A stretch of DNA of 26,677 nucleotides from JALYQB01 sp035640155 (GTDB lineage Bacteria; Actinomycetota; Actinomycetes; Mycobacteriales; Pseudonocardiaceae), in NCBI GenBank assembly GCA_035640155.1, contig DASQWR010000145.1, positions 1 to 26,677 of the forward strand, written 5' to 3'. Positions 6,860-14,496 of the stretch are shown piece by piece. Every line of letters begins with the position of its first letter. The first letter of the stretch is position 1. The position numbers were made by a program, and so were the translations under genes. The notes below the pieces were generated by a model, which saw nothing but the letters and a program-made list of their open reading frames with translations, made no database searches and was not told where the DNA came from.

Positions 6860-7774
6860 TCACCACCGTCGCTGGAACCGGTTGCGGATCAGGATCGCCA
6901 GCAGGTTCATGACGAGCAGCAGGGCGAGCAGCAGCACGATGCCCGCCGACGCCGCGGTGCGAAACGCCTCCTGGGGCTGAGCCACCAGGCTGTAGATCTG
7001 CACCGGCATCGTGGTGAAGCCGGACAGCAGGCCGTTCGGGTCGAAGCGGACGAACACCACCGCGCCCAGCAGCAGCAGCGGTGCGGCCTCCCCGATCGCC
7101 CGGGACAGCGCGATGATGGTGCCGGTCGCGATCCCCGGGACCGCGGAGGGCAGCGTCTGCTTCCAGACCGTCTGCCAGGGGGTCGCGCCGAGCGCCAGCG
7201 ACCCGGCCCGGATCTCCGCGGGCACCGCGCGCAGCGACTCCCGGGTGGCGATGATGATCACCGGCAGGATCAGCAGCGCGAGCGCGATGCCGCCGCCGAT
7301 CACGATGTTGCGGTTCTGGAAGTCGAGGACGATCTGCATCAGGCTGAGGATGCCCAGCGTCAGCAGGCCGTAGATGATCGTCGGCACGGCCGCGAGGTTC
7401 TGGATGTTGACCTCGATCAGGCGGGTGTACCACCTCTCGTTGTCGGCAAACTCTTCCAGGTAGATCGCCGCCGCGATACCCAGCGGGATCGCCAGCAGCG
7501 CGGTGGTCCCGATGACCCAGACTGTGCCGAGGATGGCTGCCCGGAAGCCGGTCTCCTCCGGGGTGAGCCGCGAGCTGTACTCGGTGATCAGGGCGGCGTC
7601 CAGCCGCGGCAGGCCGTCGATGAACGTCTGCACGAGCAGCACGAGCAGGAACACCAGGCCGGTGAACATGCACAGCCACAGCGCGAGGAGGAACAGCACC
7701 GACCGCGGGGAGGTCTCGCCCCCCTTGGCGCGGCCGAGGGGTTGCGTCCCGGCCCGCTCGAGCAACGACGTCAT
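6860..7774 (-). CDS. pstA: Phosphate ABC transporter permease PstA
   Basis: A 304-residue inner-membrane permease with about six hydrophobic segments. LGTVWVIGTTALLAIPLGIAAA marks the start of the permease domain, NIQNLAAVPTIIYGLL is the conserved PstA loop, and the EAA-type coupling motif reads LGATPWQTVWKQTLPSAVPGI followed by GTIIALSRAIGEAAPLLLLG. It forms the phosphate channel with PstC and couples to PstB. Its ATG overlaps the pstC stop by one base (TGATG), so translation is probably coupled. Length and motif order are normal for the family. Confidence 0.96.
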   Translation of the reverse strand: MTSLLERAGTQPLGRAKGGETSPRSVLFLLALWLCMFTGLVFLLVLLVQTFIDGLPRLDAALITEYSSRLTPEETGFRAAILGTVWVIGTTALLAIPLGIAAAIYLEEFADNERWYTRLIEVNIQNLAAVPTIIYGLLTLGILSLMQIVLDFQNRNIVIGGGIALALLILPVIIIATRESLRAVPAEIRAGSLALGATPWQTVWKQTLPSAVPGIATGTIIALSRAIGEAAPLLLLGAVVFVRFDPNGLLSGFTTMPVQIYSLVAQPQEAFRTAASAGIVLLLALLLVMNLLAILIRNRFQRRW

Positions 7775-8763
7775 CAGTACGCCTCCCGGAACCGGCGGAC
7801 CAGCCGGATACTGATCACATTGACCAGCAGGGTGATGAGGAACAGGGTGAGCCCCACCGCGTAGAGCGTGTTGTAGGCCAGCGACCCGACCGCGTTCTCG
7901 CCGGTCGCGGCCTGCGCGATGAACCCGGTCATCGTCTGCGCCGCGTCGCGGGGGTTGGTGACGATCTGGGCAATGCTGCCCGACGCGATCGCGAGGATCA
8001 TCGTCTCGCCCACCGCGCGGGAGATGCCGAGCACGATCGCGGCGATGATCCCGGAGACTGCGGCCGGGAATACCACCTTCAGCGTCGTCTGCATCCGGTT
8101 GGCCCCGAGCGCCGCGGACCCCTGACGCAGCGCGCTGGGGACCGCGGACATCGCGTCCTCCGAGAGCGACGCGATCGTCGGGACGATCATGATTCCCAGC
8201 ACGAGGCCGGCCTGCAGCACGTTGAACGTCCCGACCCGGATGCCCAGCAGACCGTTCAGCAGCACCGGGCCGATGAACTGCAGCGCGAAGAAGCCGTAGA
8301 CGACCGACGGCACACCGGCAAGGATCTCAAGCACGGGCTTCAGGAACCGGCGAGCCCGGCCGGAGGCGTACTCGGAGAGCAGCATGGCCGCACCGAGCCC
8401 GAGCGGGACCGCGACGAGCAGTGCGATCGCGGTCGTCCACAGGGTGCCGACCAGCAGCGGGAGCACCCCGTAGTCCTTCACCGCGAAGTTCGGCGTCCAC
8501 CGGGTGCCGGTGAGGAACTCGGCGATTGGGACCTCGCGGAAGAAGCTGACCGCCGGGATCACCAGTGAGACGACGATCGCGACCGTCGTCAGCACCGAGA
8601 CCACGGCGGCCCCGAACAGGACTGTGAGGATGATGCGCTCACCGATCCGCTTCGACGAAGGACGCAGCGACGGGCGCTCCCCGCTGGTCCCCCCGGCTCC
8701 GGGGCCACCAGCGGGCGGACCGGCCACGGAGGACCGGTCTCCACCGACCGTGATGCTGCTCAC
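7774..8763 (-). CDS. pstC: Phosphate ABC transporter permease PstC
   Basis: A 329-residue permease with a Gly/Pro-rich cytoplasmic N-terminus and a first membrane segment at IILTVLFGAAVVSVLTTVAIVV. The PstC-type periplasmic stretch EFLTGTRWTPNF follows. The permease core includes LVGTLWTTAIALLVAVPLGLGAA, LAGVPSVVYGFFAL and the coupling loop ALGANRMQTTLKVVFPAAVSGI, with ISRAVGETMILAIASG after it. GTG 8763 opens the gene 64 bases after pstS. The stop is shared with the pstA start. It is the first of the two channel subunits in the pst operon. Confidence 0.96.
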   Translation of the reverse strand: MSSITVGGDRSSVAGPPAGGPGAGGTSGERPSLRPSSKRIGERIILTVLFGAAVVSVLTTVAIVVSLVIPAVSFFREVPIAEFLTGTRWTPNFAVKDYGVLPLLVGTLWTTAIALLVAVPLGLGAAMLLSEYASGRARRFLKPVLEILAGVPSVVYGFFALQFIGPVLLNGLLGIRVGTFNVLQAGLVLGIMIVPTIASLSEDAMSAVPSALRQGSAALGANRMQTTLKVVFPAAVSGIIAAIVLGISRAVGETMILAIASGSIAQIVTNPRDAAQTMTGFIAQAATGENAVGSLAYNTLYAVGLTLFLITLLVNVISIRLVRRFREAY

Positions 8764-8827
8764 GAGATGCGCTACCCCCGCTCTCGAGGCGGGCGGGTTC
8801 GTCTGACGTTACCCGCTCCGCGACCGG

Positions 8828-9802
8828 TCACTGCCCGAGCTGTCCAACGGTGTCGTTCAGCTCACGCTTCTGGTCCTCATTCAGCGCGACGAACTGCGCC
8901 GCCTCGGCAATCCGGTCGATCTGCTGCGCGTAGAAGTCGACGAAGCCCGCCACCTGTGGCTTCTCGGCGTGCGCCTGGTTGCTCACGTAGATAAACAGCG
9001 GCCGGGCGAGCGGGACGTACGTGCCATCCTGCACGGTCTGAGCACTCGGGGTGACACAGCCCTGGCCGCCGTCGACCTGCATGGCCTTGAGGGTGTCCTG
9101 GTTCTCCTCGAAGTAGGTGAACCCGAAGTACGAGGTGGCGCCGCGGGCCCCCTGCACGCCCTGGACCAGCACGTTGTCGTCTTCTGAGGACTGGTAGTCG
9201 GCGCGTGACGCGCCCTCCTCGCCGTTGATCGCCTCGGTGAAGTAGTCGAAGGTCCCCGAGTCGGTGCCGGGCCCGAAGAGGGCCAGCGGCACGTCCGGGA
9301 AGGAGGGGGCAACCTGGTTCCAGTTGGTGACCTGCCCCTCGGACGCGGGAGCCCAGATGGTCATCAGCTGCTGGGTGGTGAGGCAGTTCGCCCAGTCGTT
9401 CTCCGGGTTCACCACCACGGTCAGCGCGTCGTTGGCCACCTGCAGCTCGATGAAGTCGATACCCGCCGCCTCGCAGGCCGCGATCTCGTCCTCCTCGATC
9501 GCCCGGGAGGCGTTGGAGATGTCGGTCTCGCCCGCGCAGAACTTCTCGAACCCGCCGCCGGTGCCCGACGTCGCCACGGTGACGTTCACCCCGGGCGCCT
9601 CCTCGGCGTAGAACTCGGCCGCGGCGCTGCTCAGCGGCTCGACCGTCGACGAACCGTCAATGAGGACCTGCCCGGAGAGCTCGCCGCCCTCGCCACCACC
9701 TCCTCCGGATCCGGACTGGCCGCCGCAGGCGGCGAGTACCAGGGCCGCGGCACAGACCACGGCTACCGGGGCGATGCTCCGGCGCACGGTGCTAGGGGTC
9801 AC
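8828..9802 (-). CDS. pstS: Phosphate-binding lipoprotein PstS
   Basis: A 324-residue extracytoplasmic phosphate-binding protein anchored as a lipoprotein: a basic start (TVRRS), a hydrophobic core and the lipobox LAAC with Cys26, then a Gly/Ser-rich linker. Phosphate-binding PstS motifs are visible as DGSSTVEPLSSAAAEFY, ATSGTGGGFEKFCAGETDISNASR, GPGTDSGTFDYFTEAI and GATSYFGFTYFEEN. GTG 9802 is selected because GGAGGAGAG lies about seven bases upstream; the longer frame to 9841 lacks such a site. It is first in the pst operon, with a PHO box at 9891-9912. Confidence 0.95.
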   Translation of the reverse strand: MTPSTVRRSIAPVAVVCAAALVLAACGGQSGSGGGGGEGGELSGQVLIDGSSTVEPLSSAAAEFYAEEAPGVNVTVATSGTGGGFEKFCAGETDISNASRAIEEDEIAACEAAGIDFIELQVANDALTVVVNPENDWANCLTTQQLMTIWAPASEGQVTNWNQVAPSFPDVPLALFGPGTDSGTFDYFTEAINGEEGASRADYQSSEDDNVLVQGVQGARGATSYFGFTYFEENQDTLKAMQVDGGQGCVTPSAQTVQDGTYVPLARPLFIYVSNQAHAEKPQVAGFVDFYAQQIDRIAEAAQFVALNEDQKRELNDTVGQLGQ

Positions 9803-9857
9803 AGGATCTCTCCTCCGCTCACACTCGACTACCGACCGCAATAGACGGTCAGCGCGG

Positions 9858-9863
9858 ACGCTA
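9858..9863 (-). promoter_or_regulatory. -10-like hexamer for pstS
   Basis: On the minus strand TAGCGT lies 27 bases downstream of the PHO box, exactly the spacing seen at phoU. Transcription from here would leave a leader of about 50 bases with a good Shine-Dalgarno. Confidence 0.45.
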
Positions 9864-9890
9864 TGCAGCCAGGGTGGACGCCGACCCCAG

Positions 9891-9912
9891 ATCAGATGAA
9901 CGGGAGATGAAC
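9891..9912 (-). promoter_or_regulatory. PHO box (PhoP direct repeats) upstream of the pst operon
   Basis: On the minus strand two adjacent 11-base units, GTTCATCTCCC (9912-9902) and GTTCATCTGAT (9901-9891), match the PhoP direct-repeat unit. Together with the copy at phoU this supports coordinated phosphate-starvation control. Confidence 0.8.
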
Positions 9913-9946
9913 ACTCACTCCGATGGGTGGATCCAGCCCGTTGGAG

Positions 9947-9973
9947 TTCGCCGCTGCGGCCCTGATCGGCGAA
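9947..9973 (-). terminator. Hairpin downstream of glnR-mshD, possible terminator
   Basis: TTCGCCG (9947-9953) and CGGCGAA (9967-9973) form a perfect 7-base-pair stem with a 13-base loop, about 30 bases after the mshD stop. There is no U-tract, as is usual in high-GC actinobacteria. It separates the glnR-mshD transcript from the pstS promoter. The rest of 9913-10004 shows nothing recognisable. Confidence 0.3.
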
Positions 9974-10004
9974 ACGTTGCCAGCAGTAGTCAAAACGGCC
10001 CGCC

Positions 10005-10895
10005 TCAGTAGAGGAATGCCACGTCCGTGTGGTGGTACCGGAAGCCGACCTTCTCGTACATCCGCACCGCGGTGTCGTTGTCCGACTCGGCGTAGAGCAT
10101 CACCTCCGCGAGCCCGCGAGCAGCGAGGTGCTCCAGCCCCGCGGCGATGAGCGCCGAACCGAGCCCGCTGCCCTGGGCGTCCGGGTCGATGCCCAGCACG
10201 TACACCTCGCCCACGCCATCCGGGTGCACCTTGGTCCAGTGGAAGCCCAGCAGCCGGCCCGCACCATCCGTGGCGAGCAGGAACCCGGCGGGGTCAAACC
10301 ACGGCTCGTCCTCGCGCACGTTGAGCTGCTCGACGTCCCAGCCGGCCTGCTCGGGATGCCAGGCGAAGGCGCGGTTGTTCACCTCGACCACCGCAGCCTC
10401 GTCCCGGCCGGGCACGAACGCGCGCAGGTGCAGGCCCTCGGGCATCGGGCGGTGTGCCGCCGGCTCGTCGAGGCCGCGCCGGAACTGCCACAGCTCGCGG
10501 GCGCGGCGCATCCCGTGCCGCTCGGCGAGCGCCAGCGCGGCGGGGTGCTCCCCGTGCGCCCACACCCACAACCCCGCGCCCACCCGCTCGACCAGCGCGT
10601 CGGCCAGCGCGGTCCCGATGCCCCGGCGGCGATGGCCGGGGTGCACCGCGAACTCAGCGGTGGGCCGGTCGGGCCGGATGTCCAGCGCCGCGTAGCCCAC
10701 CAGCGTGCCGCTGCCATCCTGTGCGAGCAGGTGGTCCCCCGGGCGCCGGTGCCGCAGCCGCAGCAGCACCGGTTCGCTGACCGGGTCCACCCCGTCCTCG
10801 GCTCCGGCCGCCGCGAGCAGGGTGAGGACCTGCGCAGCCTGGTCCGGTGCAGGCCGGCTCGTCCAGGTCAAGGTCAAGGTCACCACGACCGCCAC
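10005..10895 (-). CDS. mshD: Mycothiol synthase MshD
   Basis: A 296-residue protein with two GNAT acetyltransferase domains, the architecture of MshD, which transfers acetyl from acetyl-CoA to Cys-GlcN-Ins in the last step of mycothiol synthesis. The N-terminal domain has VHPGHRRRGIGTALADAL. The C-terminal catalytic domain has FHWTKVHPDGVGEVYVLGID, then DAQGSGLGSALIAAGL for acetyl-CoA, then LYAESDNDTAVRMYEKVGF. The end AFLY is close to the MshD terminus. GTG 10895 is the longest start; GTG 10883, giving a protein beginning with VTLTLTW, is equally plausible and no clear ribosome site decides. It follows glnR by 26 bases, the order also known in mycobacteria (Rv0818-Rv0819). Confidence 0.93.
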   Translation of the reverse strand: MAVVVTLTLTWTSRPAPDQAAQVLTLLAAAGAEDGVDPVSEPVLLRLRHRRPGDHLLAQDGSGTLVGYAALDIRPDRPTAEFAVHPGHRRRGIGTALADALVERVGAGLWVWAHGEHPAALALAERHGMRRARELWQFRRGLDEPAAHRPMPEGLHLRAFVPGRDEAAVVEVNNRAFAWHPEQAGWDVEQLNVREDEPWFDPAGFLLATDGAGRLLGFHWTKVHPDGVGEVYVLGIDPDAQGSGLGSALIAAGLEHLAARGLAEVMLYAESDNDTAVRMYEKVGFRYHHTDVAFLY

Positions 10896-10921
10896 GCTAC
10901 GGGGCTGATCGCGGTCGATCC

Positions 10922-11704
10922 TCAGCCGGGGCAGGCGGGTGCCCGAGCCGGATCGGGGTCTCTCGCATCGGCCTGCTCGCCCGCGCCCGCGCTGTCCTGC
11001 TCCCCCTCGATCCGGGCCTGCTCACGGGCCCCGGCGCCACGCACCGGCCGGACGAACTTGTAGCCGACGTTGCGCACGGTACCGATCAGGCTCTCGTGCT
11101 CCGGTCCGAGCTTCGCGCGCAACCGCCGCACGTGGACGTCCACGGTGCGCGTCCCACCGAAGAAGTCGTAGCCCCACACCTCCTGCAGCAGCTGGGCCCG
11201 GGTGAACACCCGACCAGCATGCTGCGCGAGGTACTTGAGCAGCTCGAACTCCTTGTAGGTCAGCTCGAGCGTGCGGCGGCGCAACCGCGCGGTGTAGGTG
11301 GCCTCGTCGATCACCAGGTCGCCCAGCACCAGCGCACCGCTGCCCCCGACCGGGTCGGCGGCGCGGCGGGCGGCGAGCAAGCGCAGCCGGGCGTCGACCT
11401 CGGCGGGCCCCGCGTTGTGCAGCAGTATCTCGTCCGCGCCCCACTCCGCGGACACTGCGACGAGCCCGCCTTCGGTGAGCACCACGACCACCGGGACGTC
11501 CAGGCCGGTGGACCCGAGCAGGCGGCACAGGCTGCGCGCCGCAGCGAGGTCGTGCCGCGCGTCGACCAGCACCGCGTCGTACGGGCCGGCGTCGAGTAGC
11601 GCGGCCACCTCGGGAGCAGCGGGCCGGCGCCCGTGGGGCAGCAGGGCCAGCGCGGGCAGCATCGGGTCGACGTCCCGGTCTGCGGTGAGGAGCAGGAGCT
11701 CCAT
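10922..11704 (-). CDS. glnR: Orphan OmpR-family nitrogen regulator GlnR
   Basis: A 260-residue protein beginning MELLLLTAD. The receiver domain lacks the usual acidic pocket at the N-terminus but retains the conserved GlnR segment LVDARHDLAAARSLCRLLG. This family acts as a phosphorylation-independent dimer. The winged-helix DNA-binding domain is complete: LTYKEFELLKYLAQHAGRVF, QEVWGYDFFGGTRTVDVHVR, RLRAKLGPEHESLIGTVRNVGYKFVRP. A disordered tail of about 40 residues rich in Glu, Ala and Asp follows. GlnR controls nitrogen assimilation genes such as glnA and amtB. ATG 11704 is chosen because GGGAGGAGG lies seven bases upstream; the longer frame to 11740 reads through that site. There is no adjacent kinase gene. 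mshD follows on the same strand. Confidence 0.92.
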   Translation of the reverse strand: MELLLLTADRDVDPMLPALALLPHGRRPAAPEVAALLDAGPYDAVLVDARHDLAAARSLCRLLGSTGLDVPVVVVLTEGGLVAVSAEWGADEILLHNAGPAEVDARLRLLAARRAADPVGGSGALVLGDLVIDEATYTARLRRRTLELTYKEFELLKYLAQHAGRVFTRAQLLQEVWGYDFFGGTRTVDVHVRRLRAKLGPEHESLIGTVRNVGYKFVRPVRGAGAREQARIEGEQDSAGAGEQADARDPDPARAPACPG

Positions 11705-11798
11705 GCAGCTGCCTCCTCCCGAGCCGAGGGACCCCGACATCCAAAGGACACTGGTTCGAGTACTCTGAGCCGGACGCCGGTATCGGGCCGCTCTCAGG

Positions 11799-11804
11799 CA
11801 GGAT
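11799..11804 (+). promoter_or_regulatory. -10-like hexamer for the alpha/beta hydrolase gene
   Basis: CAGGAT ends seven bases before GTG 11812. It is a weaker match to TANNNT, but its position equals the other leaderless-type starts here. Confidence 0.3.
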
Positions 11805-11811
11805 ACCTGCC

Positions 11812-12642
11812 GTGCCGCCCGCGGACGAAGTTCCGGTGCGCCCCGTCACCCTCAGCACCGTCGACGGTGTGCGGTTACGTGGTGACTACCGGCCAGTAGC
11901 CGGCCGGTCCGGACCGCTCGTGGTGCTGTGTCACGGTTTCACCCAGCGGCGCACCCGGCGGCCGATCCGGCGGATGGTGGATGCGCTCGCCGGGCACGTG
12001 CCGCTGCTCACGATGGACCTGCGCGGCCACGGCCGCTCTGCGGGGCACTGCACGCTGGGCGACGAGGAAGTGCTCGACGTCGCCGCTGCGGTCGCCGAGG
12101 GACGCCGGCTCGGCCACGACCGGGTGGTCACCCTCGGGCTCTCGATGGGTGGGGCCGTGGTCCTGCGACACGCGGCTCTGGCCAGCGGCGGGGAACGTCC
12201 GGATGCCGTGGTCGCGGTGAGCAGCCCGTCGCGGTGGTGGATCCGCGAGACCCCGGCCATGCGCCGGGTGCACTGGATCGTGGAGCAGCCACACGGACGC
12301 CTCGCCGGGCGCTTCCTGGGAGTACGGATCGCCGGGCACTGGTACGACGGAGGGTGGGCGGTGGTGCCCCCCAGCCCGGTGGAGGTGGTGCACTGCGTCG
12401 CCCCCACCCCACTGCTGCTCGTGCACGGAGACGGCGACCGCTACTTCGGGGCCGAACACGCGGCCGCGCTGCACCGGGCCGCCGGGGGTCACGGGGAGCT
12501 GTGGATCGAGCACGAGATGGGACACGGTGCGACCGGGACCTCCCCGGCTCTGGTACACCGCATCGTGGGCTGGGCCTGCCAGGCGACCGGCAGCATCTCG
12601 AGCGGGGGCACCCCGACCGAACAGAAGGGGGAAGCTGCGTGA
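11812..12642 (+). CDS. Alpha/beta hydrolase (serine hydrolase)
   Basis: A 276-residue alpha/beta-fold hydrolase. The oxyanion-hole region LVVLCHGFTQRR is at about residues 36-47, LLTMDLRGHGRSAG follows, and the nucleophile elbow GLSMGG places Ser111. Asp209 (HGDGDRYF) or Asp207 and His238 (EMGHGA) complete the likely triad. There is no signal peptide, so it is probably cytoplasmic. The substrate is unknown; esterase or thioesterase activity would be typical. GTG 11812 follows a -10-like hexamer by seven bases. The stop overlaps the start of the DUF2993 gene (GTGA), and that pair sits divergently from glnR. Such a hydrolase-DUF2993-sulfurtransferase order is common in related actinobacteria. 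Confidence 0.88.
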   Translation: MPPADEVPVRPVTLSTVDGVRLRGDYRPVAGRSGPLVVLCHGFTQRRTRRPIRRMVDALAGHVPLLTMDLRGHGRSAGHCTLGDEEVLDVAAAVAEGRRLGHDRVVTLGLSMGGAVVLRHAALASGGERPDAVVAVSSPSRWWIRETPAMRRVHWIVEQPHGRLAGRFLGVRIAGHWYDGGWAVVPPSPVEVVHCVAPTPLLLVHGDGDRYFGAEHAAALHRAAGGHGELWIEHEMGHGATGTSPALVHRIVGWACQATGSISSGGTPTEQKGEAA

Positions 12643-13439
12643 GGGCGGTCGTCATCACCCTGCTGGTGCTGACCGGGCTCGTCGTCGCTGTCGACTTCGG
12701 AGCCGCCGCCGCCGTGGAGTACCGGATATCCGAGCAGCTGCGCTCCGAGCTCGAGCTCGTCACCGACCCCTCGGTGCGCATCAACGGCTTCCCCTTCCTC
12801 ACCCAGGCTGTCTCGGGGAACTACTCCGAGATCGACATGCAGGCCTCCGGCCTGACCGTCGGGCCGCTGACCGACGTCGGGGTGGAGGCCACCCTCCACG
12901 ACGTCACGGCCCCGCTCGCGGAAGTGACCTCCGGCATGCTCGGGTCGGCGCGGGCCGCCGCCGTGGACGCTCGGGTGCGCATCCGGGACAGCGACCTCGG
13001 TCGCGCCATCGGCATCGAGGACCTGCGACTGCAGCCCGCCTCCGACGAGGAGGTCGAAGAGGCGCTGGGCCCCGTCGCGGTGTCCGAGTCCGACGACGAC
13101 ATGGGTGCTGACATGCCCGCCGCGGTGCGCATGGTGGCCACCATCGACGTGACAGGACAGCGCGTCGAGGTCATCGTGATCGGCCTGCTGGAACTCACCG
13201 ACGGCGTGGTCTGGGTGACCCCCGCCGACGCACGGTTCTCCACCGACGGGGTCGGCGAGGAGAGCCTGCCCGCGCCGATCCGGGAGCCGCTGCTCGACGT
13301 GCTCACGACCGAGGTCGACCCGGGTGGCCTGCCGTTCACCGTCACACCGACCGCGATTTACGTGCAGACCGGCTCGTTGCTCGTCGAGGGCACCGCGCAG
13401 GACGTCAGCCTCGGGGCGGTTGGAGTCGGCATCGGGTGA
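12639..13439 (+). CDS. LmeA-like phospholipid-binding protein (DUF2993)
   Basis: A 266-residue exported or membrane-anchored protein. One N-terminal hydrophobic segment (VVITLLVLTGLVVAVDFGAAAAV) serves as signal sequence or anchor. The DUF2993 body follows, with VRINGFPFLTQAVSGNYSEI, the family's most conserved stretch. The fold is a lipid-binding tubular one related to mycobacterial LmeA, which acts in lipomannan maturation. The middle region is acidic (SDEEVEEALG, SESDDDMGAD). GTG 12639 overlaps the upstream hydrolase stop by four bases and follows an AAGGGGG sequence, so translation is probably coupled. The family is confident; involvement in lipoglycan synthesis is inferred from the mycobacterial relative. 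Confidence 0.85.
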   Translation: MRAVVITLLVLTGLVVAVDFGAAAAVEYRISEQLRSELELVTDPSVRINGFPFLTQAVSGNYSEIDMQASGLTVGPLTDVGVEATLHDVTAPLAEVTSGMLGSARAAAVDARVRIRDSDLGRAIGIEDLRLQPASDEEVEEALGPVAVSESDDDMGADMPAAVRMVATIDVTGQRVEVIVIGLLELTDGVVWVTPADARFSTDGVGEESLPAPIREPLLDVLTTEVDPGGLPFTVTPTAIYVQTGSLLVEGTAQDVSLGAVGVGIG

Positions 13440-13460
13440 CCCAACCTCCGGTGGCGCTGG

Positions 13461-13466
13461 TAGTCT
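13461..13466 (+). promoter_or_regulatory. -10 element of the sulfurtransferase operon
   Basis: TAGTCT ends seven bases before the GTG of the leader peptide at 13474. The spacing predicts that transcription begins on or next to the start codon of the peptide. Confidence 0.5.
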
Positions 13467-13473
13467 CCGTGCC

Positions 13474-13560
13474 GTGGGCTCGCTGCTGACCAGACGCCGT
13501 GCGGTGGACTTCTGCCGCGTCGGCAGCAGCCTGTGTCGGATGCACTCCCCTGGGCGGTAG
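13474..13560 (+). CDS. Cys-containing leader peptide upstream of the sulfurtransferase
   Basis: A 28-codon frame begins GTG at 13474 and reads MGSLLTRRRAVDFCRVGSSLCR before a short tail. The pattern S-L-L-T-x-R-R-x-V-D-x-C-R-V-x-S-x-L-C-R is that of the 'putative leader peptide' class found before sulfur-metabolism genes in many actinobacteria. Cys codons are at 14 and 21. It is too short for ordinary gene finding, but the -10 spacing supports leaderless translation. In mycobacteria, Cys-rich leaderless peptides before cysA2-type operons act as cysteine-responsive attenuators. A similar role is inferred here, with the caution that the Cys codons are not in a run. Confidence 0.75.
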   Translation: MGSLLTRRRAVDFCRVGSSLCRMHSPGR

Positions 13561-13583
13561 TTCCGGAGCTCAGCCCGGCCCGC

Positions 13584-13618
13584 CCTGACCCCAGGACCAC
13601 CTTTCCCTGCAGGTCAGG
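13584..13618 (+). promoter_or_regulatory. Hairpin between leader peptide and sulfurtransferase, candidate attenuator
   Basis: CCTGACC (13584-13590) and GGTCAGG (13612-13618) form a perfect 7-base-pair stem in the 87-base gap between the leader peptide stop and the sulfurtransferase start. The AAGGAG ribosome site (13635-13640) lies just after it. Ribosome stalling on the leader peptide could change folding here. Confidence 0.35.
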
Positions 13619-13647
13619 AACATCCCCACGCAGCAAGGAGCCTCCGC

Positions 13648-14496
13648 ATGAGCCGTGAGAACGTCCTGGTGACGGCCGACTGGGCCGAGCAGAACCTGGA
13701 CACCGACGGCATCGTCTTCGTCGAGGTCGACGAGGACACCACCGCTTACGACGCCGGTCACATCCCCGGTGCAGTCAAGATCAACTGGAAGACCGAGCTG
13801 CAGGACCAGGTCACCCGCGACTTCGTCGACAAGGGCGGCTTCGAGAAGCTGCTGTCCGACAAGGGCATCGGCAACGACGACACGGTCGTGCTCTATGGCG
13901 GCAACAACAACTGGTTCGCCGCCTACGCCTACTGGTACTTCAAGCTCTACGGCCACTCCGACGTCAAGCTGCTCGACGGCGGTCGCAAGAAGTGGGAGCT
14001 CGACGGGCGCACCCTCAGCACCGACGAGGTGAGCCGGCCTTCCACCAGCTACACCGCGAAGGAGCAGGACCGCTCCATCCGGGCCTTCCGCGACGAGGTG
14101 GTCGAGGCAATCGGAAAGAAGAACCTGGTTGACGTCCGCTCCCCCGACGAGTTCTCCGGCAAGCTCCTCGCACCGGCGCACCTGCCACAGGAGCAGGCAC
14201 AGCGCGGCGGGCACATTCCTTCCGCACTGAACGTCCCGTGGTCCAAGGCGGCGAACGAGGACGGCACCTTCCGCTCCGACGACGAGCTGCGCGAGCTCTA
14301 TGGCGCCGAGGGCCTCGACGACTCGAGGTCCACGATCGCCTACTGCCGGATCGGTGAGCGCTCCAGCCACACCTGGTTCGTGCTGCACGAGCTGCTCGGA
14401 CACGGAGACGTGAAGAACTACGACGGCTCGTGGACCGAGTACGGCTCGCTGGTCGGCGTGCCGATCGAGGTCGGCAGCGGAAAGGCGGGATCCTGA
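13648..14496 (+). CDS. Thiosulfate sulfurtransferase (CysA2/SseA-type tandem rhodanese)
   Basis: A 282-residue protein of two rhodanese domains. The N-terminal inactive domain contains YDAGHIPGAVKINW and VVLYGGNNNWFAAYAYWYFKLYG. The C-terminal domain has NLVDVRSPDEFSGK, RGGHIPSALNVPW and the active-site loop YCRIGERSSHTW with catalytic Cys233. It transfers the sulfane sulfur of thiosulfate to cyanide or thiol acceptors and is probably cytoplasmic. ATG 13648 has AAGGAG seven bases upstream. The gene is preceded by a Cys-containing leader peptide and followed with a one-base overlap by the DUF1416 gene, the same pair as cysA2-sseC2 in M. tuberculosis. Despite the CysA2 name in mycobacteria, it is not the sulfate transporter ATPase. 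Confidence 0.94.
   Translation: MSRENVLVTADWAEQNLDTDGIVFVEVDEDTTAYDAGHIPGAVKINWKTELQDQVTRDFVDKGGFEKLLSDKGIGNDDTVVLYGGNNNWFAAYAYWYFKLYGHSDVKLLDGGRKKWELDGRTLSTDEVSRPSTSYTAKEQDRSIRAFRDEVVEAIGKKNLVDVRSPDEFSGKLLAPAHLPQEQAQRGGHIPSALNVPWSKAANEDGTFRSDDELRELYGAEGLDDSRSTIAYCRIGERSSHTWFVLHELLGHGDVKNYDGSWTEYGSLVGVPIEVGSGKAGS

Noticed and set aside
11928..13439. A 503-codon frame joining the hydrolase region to the DUF2993 gene
   Set aside because: Only the part after 12639 is protein-like; upstream it is the wrong frame for the hydrolase, so it is not a fusion.
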